A DNA stretch of 8,928 bases from Chloroflexota bacterium (GTDB lineage: Bacteria > Chloroflexota > Chloroflexia > Thermomicrobiales > UBA6265). Location: NCBI GenBank assembly GCA_023424355.1, contig JAFAEA010000264.1:1-8928 (forward strand), in the 5' to 3' direction. Positions 1 to 5,462 of this stretch are shown piece by piece. Each line of letters starts with the position of its first letter. Position 1 is the stretch's first letter. The position numbers were made by a program, and so were the translations under genes. Below the pieces are notes generated by a model. That model worked only from the letters and a program-made list of their open reading frames with translations, had not been told where the DNA came from and searched no databases.

Positions 1-20
1 TGTGCGCTGATTCTACGGTT

Positions 21-27
21 GGAGGAG
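21..27 (+). promoter_or_regulatory. Shine-Dalgarno site fixing the lipase start at 37
   Basis: GGAGGAG, an almost full complement of the 16S rRNA 3' end, ends ten bases before ATG 37. It rules out the alternative TTG at 19, which sits directly on top of it. The upstream 20 bases are too short to show a promoter. Confidence 0.8.
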
Positions 28-36
28 AAATCGGAC

Positions 37-1731
37 ATGTCTGAGAATCGCCCGAAGTGGTTGCACACTGTGCTTGCCCTTTGCCTTGTGGCGTTTGGCG
101 TGGCGGGCACTACCAGGCCCTATTGGACGCTCGAGAACATTGCGATTCTGGTAGCGATAGTGGCGGTGCTGCTGGTGATCTGGAGAGGATCGATTCTGCA
201 CAGGAGCGCGCTGGGTGTGCTCGTGGTGGTCGCCGCGGTTGGAGTCGCGTTTTCACGTGAAGTCTCAGTTCCCGTGGTGGTCTACAGTGTTCAGGTCTAT
301 CTCATTTTGGCCGGCATTCACGCGTTAGTGCTGTCCCGCAAACGCGGTTGGATGCATCTGGTGCTCGGGCTCGGCCTGATGGTTATGGGCCTGTTGGGGT
401 TGTACTGGATCGATGTCGCCTCGATTCTCACCGGGTTGTTGTTGGCGCCATTGGCTCTGATCGTCGGTGCGTACATTATTGTCCGAACCTGGCTTCCTCA
501 TCTCTCGCCGCATCACCATCCGAAACTCATGCTCAATCTGGCGAGGGTTGGAGCAATTGCCCTGTTGTTACTGGGCGGCGTTTCCACGTACTTCACTGCG
601 GTCGCAATTCGGCACGCTCCGGTAGAAGATGACTTCGCGAAGTATGATGCCCCTCTGGGCGACCAGCCTGGAGTGTTGCTGGCGGCAGAGCCATTCGACC
701 GCAAGATGCCAGAGAACTCCGCCGCCACCCGAATTCTCTACACAACCACTGGGCTGGATGGCTCAATTGTTTTGGCCACTGGCCTCGTGATCGTTCCTGC
801 GGACGCTCCCGCCGAACCATTACCGGTAATCCTCTGGGCACATGGAACCACAGGAGTTGGGGTTCATTGCGCGCCCACATTGGTCTCTGATCCACTTGGT
901 GCCGGGGCAATGATGTTCCCGGATCTTCCGCTGAATCAGGGATGGGCGTTAGTAGCTCCCGATTACATCGGGCTGGGAGCCTCTGCGCCACATCCGTATA
1001 TGGTCGGTCGACCCACGGCCCATTCCTCGCTGGATGCTGTTCGCGCGGCGCGCCAACTCGAATCCGTTTCTCTGAGCGATGACACTGTGGTTTGGGGACA
1101 TTCGCAAGGAGGTGGTTCCGCATTGTGGATTGGAATCGAGGCAGAGGAATACGCCCCAGATGTACCACTTCTGGGAGTTGCGGCAATGTCGCCAGCGAGC
1201 GATCTGCCGGAGTTCATCGATTCTATGTTGTCCGGATTGGGCGGACCTATTTTTGGTGGCTTCATCATTTCCGGATTCAGTAATGGATACGATGACGTGA
1301 AGTTCGATGACTACATCCGACCAGGCGCGCGATTCAGTCAGGAGGAAATCGCTGAAAGGTGCCTTTCCGAGCCTTCGTTTCTGGCAAGCGTGGCATCGGT
1401 GTTCATCACCGAGCCGTTTTATCAAAAGGATGTGCACACCGGCCCCCTCTACACCCGATTACAAGAAAATGTGCCAAATGTACCTCTTGGGGTGCCGCTA
1501 TTCCTTGGTCAGGGAGAGGCGGATCCGTTGATCATCCCTGAGGTACAGACTCAATATGTGGCAAAGCTCTGCGATTCCGGTCAGGTGGTGGAGTATCACA
1601 CGTATCCCGGCCTGGATCATTTGGGGGTTGTGAACCCGGATTCGCCAATGCTGGGCGATCTTATGAGCTGGACCGAGGCTCGTTTTGCTCGGGAAGCTGC
1701 GCCGGAATCGTGCACTACCAATGGCGAATGA
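37..1731 (+). CDS. Membrane-anchored secretory-lipase-type alpha/beta hydrolase
   Basis: Predicted 564-residue ester hydrolase tethered to the membrane. From the sequence, residues 1-190 hold about seven hydrophobic segments (roughly 9-24, 33-49, 57-72, 77-99, 105-122, 128-149, 170-190) and resemble HdeD/DUF308-like membrane regions. Residues 195-564 form an alpha/beta hydrolase resembling the secretory lipase (LIP) family, with WAHGTTG (oxyanion-hole region), the nucleophile elbow GHSQGG (Ser356), GEADP (Asp496) and GLDHLG (His528) as the likely triad. Seven helices with an inside N-terminus would put the catalytic domain outside the cell. Its four cysteines (HCAP, RCLS, LCDS, SCTT) could form disulfides. 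ATG at 37 is chosen because GGAGGAG lies ten bases upstream; an in-frame TTG at 19 would put that site inside the coding region. The substrate is unknown; triglycerides or other esters are possible. The hydrolase call is strong, the DUF308 likeness tentative. Confidence 0.85.
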   Translation: MSENRPKWLHTVLALCLVAFGVAGTTRPYWTLENIAILVAIVAVLLVIWRGSILHRSALGVLVVVAAVGVAFSREVSVPVVVYSVQVYLILAGIHALVLSRKRGWMHLVLGLGLMVMGLLGLYWIDVASILTGLLLAPLALIVGAYIIVRTWLPHLSPHHHPKLMLNLARVGAIALLLLGGVSTYFTAVAIRHAPVEDDFAKYDAPLGDQPGVLLAAEPFDRKMPENSAATRILYTTTGLDGSIVLATGLVIVPADAPAEPLPVILWAHGTTGVGVHCAPTLVSDPLGAGAMMFPDLPLNQGWALVAPDYIGLGASAPHPYMVGRPTAHSSLDAVRAARQLESVSLSDDTVVWGHSQGGGSALWIGIEAEEYAPDVPLLGVAAMSPASDLPEFIDSMLSGLGGPIFGGFIISGFSNGYDDVKFDDYIRPGARFSQEEIAERCLSEPSFLASVASVFITEPFYQKDVHTGPLYTRLQENVPNVPLGVPLFLGQGEADPLIIPEVQTQYVAKLCDSGQVVEYHTYPGLDHLGVVNPDSPMLGDLMSWTEARFAREAAPESCTTNGE

Positions 1732-1739
1732 TCAACTGC

Positions 1740-1755
1740 TGGCACGGGTTATGCG
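1740..1755 (+). promoter_or_regulatory. Possible sigma-54-like -24/-12 element upstream of csbD
   Basis: The sequence TGGCACG, four bases, then ATGCG closely follows the sigma-54 pattern TGGCACG-N4-TTGCW. The GG and GC dinucleotides are exactly ten bases apart. The -24 half is complete; the -12 half matches only at TGC. It lies just after the lipase stop and would start RNA near 1766, upstream of the hairpin at 1781-1798 and the csbD start. Against it, many Chloroflexota are thought to lack RpoN, and one partial match can arise by chance. Confidence 0.25.
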
Positions 1756-1780
1756 TTTATTCACCATCGGCAGAATGCCA

Positions 1781-1798
1781 CATTCGCTTCGGCGAGTG
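1781..1798 (+). other. UUCG-capped hairpin in the csbD leader
   Basis: A seven-pair stem (CATTCGC with GCGAGTG, including one T-G wobble) closes on a TTCG tetraloop flanked by C and G, the exceptionally stable cUUCGg arrangement. No T tract follows, so it is not a normal intrinsic terminator. It lies between the lipase stop (1731) and the csbD ribosome site (GGAG, 1812-1815). It could be a 3' RNA-stability element for the lipase message, or a processing or leader structure for csbD. Confidence 0.5.
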
Positions 1799-1823
1799 AC
1801 GTACTAGCAATGGAGTCCCACAA

Positions 1824-2024
1824 ATGACAGACCATCTTGATGCCAAAAAGGACGACCTCGTAGGCAAGGCCAAGGAAGAAATCGGTAAGCGAACCGATGA
1901 CGAGCAGACCGAAGCCGAAGGCAAGCTCGATCAGCTCAAGGGCGATGTGAAGGAAGGCGTGGCCGATCTCAAGGATAAGGGCCGCGATTTCATCGACAAG
2001 CTCACCGGCGACGACAAAAAGTAA
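1824..2024 (+). CDS. CsbD-family small stress-response protein
   Basis: A 66-residue, highly charged, Lys/Asp/Glu-rich protein with no cysteine and no hydrophobic segment, hence cytoplasmic. The early segment around residues 9-22 (DDLVGKAKEEIGKR), followed by EAEGKLDQLKGDVKE near residues 30-44, is the characteristic CsbD two-part repeat (K-G-K-x-K-E then G-x-x-x-Q-x-K-G-x-x-x). The length is typical of the family. CsbD proteins are induced by general stress (sigma-B in Bacillus), but their molecular role is unknown; they are predicted to be flexible helices. GGAG at 1812-1815, eight bases before the ATG, supports the start. The gene is followed by its own hairpin terminator and has only a 92-base gap to the lipase, so read-through from the lipase is possible. 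Confidence 0.9.
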   Translation: MTDHLDAKKDDLVGKAKEEIGKRTDDEQTEAEGKLDQLKGDVKEGVADLKDKGRDFIDKLTGDDKK

Positions 2025-2049
2025 TTCGCTATCCATAAAGTAGCCGCGC

Positions 2050-2088
2050 TGGAAAGGATCGCCATTTTTGGCGGTCCCTTCCACTTTT
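2050..2088 (+). terminator. Probable intrinsic terminator after csbD
   Basis: A 14-position stem (left arm 2050-2063, right arm 2070-2083) with one A-C mismatch and one G-T wobble closes on a six-base loop ATTTTT. It is followed by C and four Ts. The T tract is short, so termination may be partial. Confidence 0.65.
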
Positions 2089-2143
2089 CAATGCGCGTTT
2101 GACCAGGGATCGTGCATGACTGCGTGATTTTGGCGCCGGATAG

Positions 2144-2171
2144 TTGCCAGAAAACATCTCTGCGATATGAT
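2144..2171 (+). promoter_or_regulatory. Sigma-70-type promoter for the first SBP gene
   Basis: TTGCCA (2144-2149, five of six to TTGACA) and TATGAT (2166-2171, five of six to TATAAT) are separated by 16 bases. Transcription would start near 2178, giving a leader of about 55 bases before the GTG at 2234. The palindrome ACGATCGT (2173-2180) overlaps the expected start point and could be an operator. Confidence 0.55.
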
Positions 2172-2221
2172 GACGATCGTGTGCCTGCGTAATTCAGGGT
2201 ACAGCGTTGTTTTTCAGGTTC

Positions 2222-2226
2222 AGGAG
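2222..2226 (+). promoter_or_regulatory. Shine-Dalgarno site fixing the GTG start at 2234
   Basis: AGGAG ends seven bases before GTG 2234. An upstream in-frame TTG at 2207 would place the site inside the gene and add residues not shared with the paralogous SBP, whose start is also GTG. Confidence 0.8.
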
Positions 2227-2233
2227 TAAGTTC

Positions 2234-4096
2234 GTGACTAAACAGATTCAAAGTCCATTCTCCAGTCTTTTCAATTCATTGAAGGCTGGCGAAATCTCCC
2301 GACGTTCCTTCATTGGTAAGGCCACTGCACTCGGCATGACCACCGCCGGTGCCCTCATGGTTGCCGATGCTGTGGCTCAATCCACTCCAGAAGCTTCGCC
2401 CGCATCGTCCGGTGCATCGGCGCTGCCAAGTGTCGGCACCGAAAACCAGACCCGTGGCGAAGGTGGCGAGCTCAAGATCATCCAGTGGCAGGCTCCGAGC
2501 CAGCTCAACCCGCTGCTGGCCACTGGCGACAAGGACAACCTGGCCGCCCAGTTTGTATGCGAATCTCTGATGGTTCGTAACACCGAAGGTGAGTTGATTC
2601 CGCACCTGATTAAGGAAGTGCCTTCCATCGAGAACGGACTTCTTGCCGAGGACCTCACATCGGTAACCTACAACCTTCTCGAGGGCGTGAAGTGGAACGA
2701 TGGCGAAGCATTCACCGCCAACGATGTTGCTTTCACCGTTGAGTGGGCCAAGGATCCGGCCAATCCGGTTGTGCAGGCTGCTGTGTATGACCGCGTTACC
2801 GAGACCGAAGTTATCGATGATCTCACCGTGAAACTCACTTTCGATTCTCCGAACCCAACCTGGGCGGAATCCTTTGCGGGCTCCGGTTCCGGATGTGTGC
2901 TGCCGAAGCACATTCTGGAAGGTGCCGGCGAGGACGTGCTGAACCAGTTCCGCGCCAACCCGGTTGGTACGGGCCCGTTCAAGGTCGAGGATTTCCAGGC
3001 TAACGACCAGGTCACCTTCGTAGTGAACGAGCACTACCGCGAAGAGAACAAGCCGTACTTCGAGCGCGTTCTCCTCAAGGGTGGTGGTGATGCCGCCGCA
3101 GCCGCACGTGCCGTGCTGCAGACCGGCGAGTTCGATTTCGGTTGGAACCTCAACGCCGAGCGCGATGTGATGGAAGGCATGGTTGCCGAGGCCAGCACCG
3201 GTGAGTTCGTGGTCGCCGGTGGTTTGCAGCTCGAGCGCATCAACATCAACTTCTCGGATCCAAACACCGAAGTCGATGGACAGCGCAGCGAAATGAACAC
3301 GCCGCACCCGATCCTTTCTGATCTGGCTGTGCGACAGGCGATTCAGCTTGGCGTGAATCGTGAGGTTATCTCCGAGAATCTCTACCTCGGTATGGAGAAC
3401 GAGCCGGCTGTCGCCAATGTGCTCACCGGTATTCCTTCCATGGAATCCCCGAACACCGAGCTCAAGTACGATCCCGATGCCGCCGCCCAGATTCTTGAGG
3501 AAGCCGGTTGGGTGATGGACGGTGAAGTCCGCAAGAAGGATGGCGTAGAGCTTACTCTTCGCCTCTACACCACGGTCAACGCCGTACGCCAGAAGATTCA
3601 GGCAATCGTGAAGGCGAGCCTGGATCAGATCGGCTTCAACATCCAGCTCGAGCAGGTGGATGCAGCCATCTTCTTCGATAACGCTGCCGGTAACGACCAG
3701 AACAACAGCCACTTCTACACGGATATGAACATGTTCACGTCCACGGTTTCCGCACCGCCACCAGTGCTGTACATGATCCGCTGGTACGCCGGTGAGGATA
3801 ACGAGGAAGTGGCCCAGAAGAGCAACGGCTGGGCCGGGCGCAATATCCAGCGCTACATCAACGATGAGTACGATGCCGTTTACGAGCAGGCCATGGTTGA
3901 GCCGGATATCGAAAAGGCCGCCGAATTGTTCATTCAATTGAATGATATTCTCTGGAACGACGCTGCGGTTCTGCCGATTATCCGTCAGGGTAAGAAGGTT
4001 GGTATCGGCAACACGCTGAACCCGGAGAACGTAGCGCTCAACTCGTTCGAGTTCGATTACTACAACATCGCCAACTGGAACCGCGTAAGCCAATAA
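2234..4096 (+). CDS. Tat-exported family-5 ABC substrate-binding protein (peptide-type), copy 1
   Basis: A 620-residue extracytoplasmic solute receptor of the SBP_bac_5 family (oligopeptide, dipeptide, nickel and opine binders), which delivers ligand to an ABC importer. Residues 22-27 SRRSFI form a twin-arginine motif, followed by a weakly hydrophobic stretch and a likely AVA|Q cleavage after residue 48. There is no lipobox cysteine. A Ser/Pro/Ala linker (about 50-75) precedes the mature domain, which begins GGELKIIQWQAP. Family hallmarks are GVKWNDGEAFTANDVAF (about 151-167), VGTGPFKV, and LAVRQAIQLGVNRE in the second lobe. The protein is longer than typical DppA/OppA (about 530-550). It has its own promoter and terminator and is paralogous to the SBP downstream of the C45 hydrolase. 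No permease or ATPase is nearby, and the ligand cannot be read from sequence; a peptide or acyl-peptide is plausible. Confidence 0.92.
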   Translation: MTKQIQSPFSSLFNSLKAGEISRRSFIGKATALGMTTAGALMVADAVAQSTPEASPASSGASALPSVGTENQTRGEGGELKIIQWQAPSQLNPLLATGDKDNLAAQFVCESLMVRNTEGELIPHLIKEVPSIENGLLAEDLTSVTYNLLEGVKWNDGEAFTANDVAFTVEWAKDPANPVVQAAVYDRVTETEVIDDLTVKLTFDSPNPTWAESFAGSGSGCVLPKHILEGAGEDVLNQFRANPVGTGPFKVEDFQANDQVTFVVNEHYREENKPYFERVLLKGGGDAAAAARAVLQTGEFDFGWNLNAERDVMEGMVAEASTGEFVVAGGLQLERININFSDPNTEVDGQRSEMNTPHPILSDLAVRQAIQLGVNREVISENLYLGMENEPAVANVLTGIPSMESPNTELKYDPDAAAQILEEAGWVMDGEVRKKDGVELTLRLYTTVNAVRQKIQAIVKASLDQIGFNIQLEQVDAAIFFDNAAGNDQNNSHFYTDMNMFTSTVSAPPPVLYMIRWYAGEDNEEVAQKSNGWAGRNIQRYINDEYDAVYEQAMVEPDIEKAAELFIQLNDILWNDAAVLPIIRQGKKVGIGNTLNPENVALNSFEFDYYNIANWNRVSQ

Positions 4097-4121
4097 GCTT
4101 CGCCATCCAGAAAGCGTTGAA

Positions 4122-4161
4122 AGAGACGAGCGGGGCAATTGCCTCGCTCGTCTCTCTTTTT
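4122..4161 (+). terminator. Strong intrinsic terminator after SBP copy 1
   Basis: An 11-base perfect stem (AGAGACGAGCG at 4122-4132 with CGCTCGTCTCT at 4145-4155) extends through a G-T pair and GGC/GCC to an AATT loop, about 15 pairs in all. It is followed by C and five Ts (4157-4161). It separates the first SBP from the C45 hydrolase. Confidence 0.92.
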
Positions 4162-4167
4162 CGCCAC

Positions 4168-4195
4168 TTGACAGGTACCGTCCACGTGCGATGCT
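4168..4195 (+). promoter_or_regulatory. Candidate promoter for the C45 hydrolase / SBP copy 2 unit
   Basis: A perfect -35 box TTGACA (4168-4173) begins six bases after the preceding terminator's T tract. Sixteen bases later lies GATGCT (4190-4195), only three of six to TATAAT, but preceded by TGC in the extended -10 position. The start would be near 4202, with a leader of about 53 bases before ATG 4255. The leader contains TGATCGT twice (4208-4214 and 4216-4222). Confidence 0.45.
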
Positions 4196-4254
4196 GAAGT
4201 CCAGTCGTGATCGTCTGATCGTGGCTGTGTTCCGCTGACAACACGAGGATTTGC

Positions 4255-5334
4255 ATGAGCCGCACGTTTCCATTCTTTCAATTTTCCGGCACCCATCAGG
4301 AGATCGGTCGGCAATACGGCGAAGCCTGCCGCGATTTGATTCTGGAGCATCGCGACAAGGCTCTGGAGCGGCTGTTCCGCAAGTCCGATCTGAGCTATGA
4401 AGATGTCACCGAGCGCACCATGTGGTATCGACCGTGGGTGGAACAGAGCGCACCATTCTTCTGCGAAGAACTCATCGGCCTCGCCGAAGGCGCCAATATC
4501 ACCGAAGCCGAAGCCTGGTTGTTGCAGCTCCGTGCAGAAGTCGCCATCGTGGAGGAAAACGAGGCCGGCGACGAGTGCACCAGCTTCGCCATCCAGCCGG
4601 AAGCAACCAGCGATGGAGTTGGCCTGGTTGGCCAGAACGCCGATCTACCACCGTTTTACCGTGATATCGCCGTGGTGGCGGAGATGCGATTCGAGGATAT
4701 CCCCAACATCCTCATGGTGCTCCCGGCGGGTCAGTTGAGCTACCTCGGCATCAACGATGCTGGCATGGGTGTGAGCGCCAACTTCCTCACCTGCGATGGC
4801 TGGCGAGTCGGATTCCCGCGTTACTTCTTCTCCCGCTTTGCGCTCACCCATCGGACCGTCGATGAAGCCGCCACAGCGATCGAGAATCTGCATCGCGCCT
4901 CGTCGCGAAACATGATGCTGCTCGATGGCGATGGCAACGCAGTCGATCTGGAAACCACCGTTACGGACAGCGCCCGAATCCATCCCACCAATGGCATCAT
5001 TGCGCACGCCAACAATTACCAAACCGAAGAGTTGCAGTATGCGGAGAAATCGACGGGAATCGGCCTAAAGAACTCGAAGGGGCGATATGAATCCATGCGC
5101 ACCATGCTGGATGACCTCCACGGATCGCTCAACGCCGATGTGATGAAACAGGTACTCACGGATCGCTCGGATGTGATGGCCTGTGTTAATCGCCATGAAG
5201 GCGATATCGCGGAGCTCGATTCCATGACCTTCGCCAGCATGATCATGCAGCCATCTCTTGGCAAAATGGATGTGGCGGTTGGGCCTCCGGACGAGAATGA
5301 TTACGTGACATATGCCTTCAGTACTGCACAATAA
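4255..5334 (+). CDS. C45-family autoproteolytic acyltransferase/hydrolase (penicillin acyltransferase-like)
   Basis: A 359-residue cytoplasmic Ntn hydrolase of the acyl-CoA:6-aminopenicillanate acyltransferase (C45) family. Members self-cleave and use the new N-terminal cysteine to hydrolyse or transfer acyl groups on amide bonds. Visible hallmarks are: near the N-terminus, GTHQEIGRQYGE; the cleavage and nucleophile site DECTSF with Cys108 (Cys103 in the Penicillium enzyme); GQNADLPP (126-133), matching the family's G-R-N-x-D segment; GINDAGMGVSANFL (165-178); and AHANNY (250-255). The length fits the family. There is no signal peptide. The residue before the cysteine is Glu, whereas the fungal enzyme has Gly. 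ATG 4255 is preceded by GAGGA five bases upstream. It lies 158 bases after one SBP and 128 before the other, with no terminator before the second. The substrate is unknown; an imported N-acyl amino acid or peptide is an inference from context. Confidence 0.88.
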   Translation: MSRTFPFFQFSGTHQEIGRQYGEACRDLILEHRDKALERLFRKSDLSYEDVTERTMWYRPWVEQSAPFFCEELIGLAEGANITEAEAWLLQLRAEVAIVEENEAGDECTSFAIQPEATSDGVGLVGQNADLPPFYRDIAVVAEMRFEDIPNILMVLPAGQLSYLGINDAGMGVSANFLTCDGWRVGFPRYFFSRFALTHRTVDEAATAIENLHRASSRNMMLLDGDGNAVDLETTVTDSARIHPTNGIIAHANNYQTEELQYAEKSTGIGLKNSKGRYESMRTMLDDLHGSLNADVMKQVLTDRSDVMACVNRHEGDIAELDSMTFASMIMQPSLGKMDVAVGPPDENDYVTYAFSTAQ

Positions 5335-5450
5335 GCGACACTGAGTCTTACCGAATTGTCCCGGAACCATGGTATTCTGATTGCACGTTCAATGTTGATC
5401 GGAAATTCATGTTTGCCGGGCCAACCGTGGTTCGGCGTACCTTTTTCAGA

Positions 5451-5457
5451 AAGGGAG
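5451..5457 (+). promoter_or_regulatory. Shine-Dalgarno site fixing the GTG start at 5463
   Basis: AAGGGAG ends five bases before GTG 5463. The upstream in-frame ATG at 5409 lacks an SD site and would add 18 residues ahead of a complete Tat signal. The paralogous SBP begins with the same GTG-ACT (Val-Thr) pair. Confidence 0.75.
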
Positions 5458-5462
5458 CATAC

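Noticed and set aside
19..36. TTG at 19 as the start of the lipase
   Set aside because: It overlaps the GGAGGAG ribosome site that serves ATG 37.
593..1437. Minus-strand open frames of 197 and 162 codons inside the lipase
   Set aside because: They overlap each other and a gene with an intact catalytic triad. Their products show no motif and no SD was evident.
2276..4273. A 665-codon open frame on the minus strand, antisense to SBP copy 1
   Set aside because: It is in the same codon phase as the SBP, so it stays open simply because the SBP avoids TTA, CTA and TCA codons. The translation resembles no family and has no SD, while the + strand frame has full family motifs.
5348..5378. A promoter for SBP copy 2 with TATTCT at 5373-5378 as the -10
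   Set aside because: The only decent -35 (TTGTCC, 5356-5361) is 11 bases away, too close, and the next candidate is poor at 19 bases. Co-transcription with the hydrolase is simpler.
5409..5462. ATG 5409 as the start of SBP copy 2
   Set aside because: No SD precedes it, whereas GTG 5463 has AAGGGAG and aligns with the start of the paralogue.
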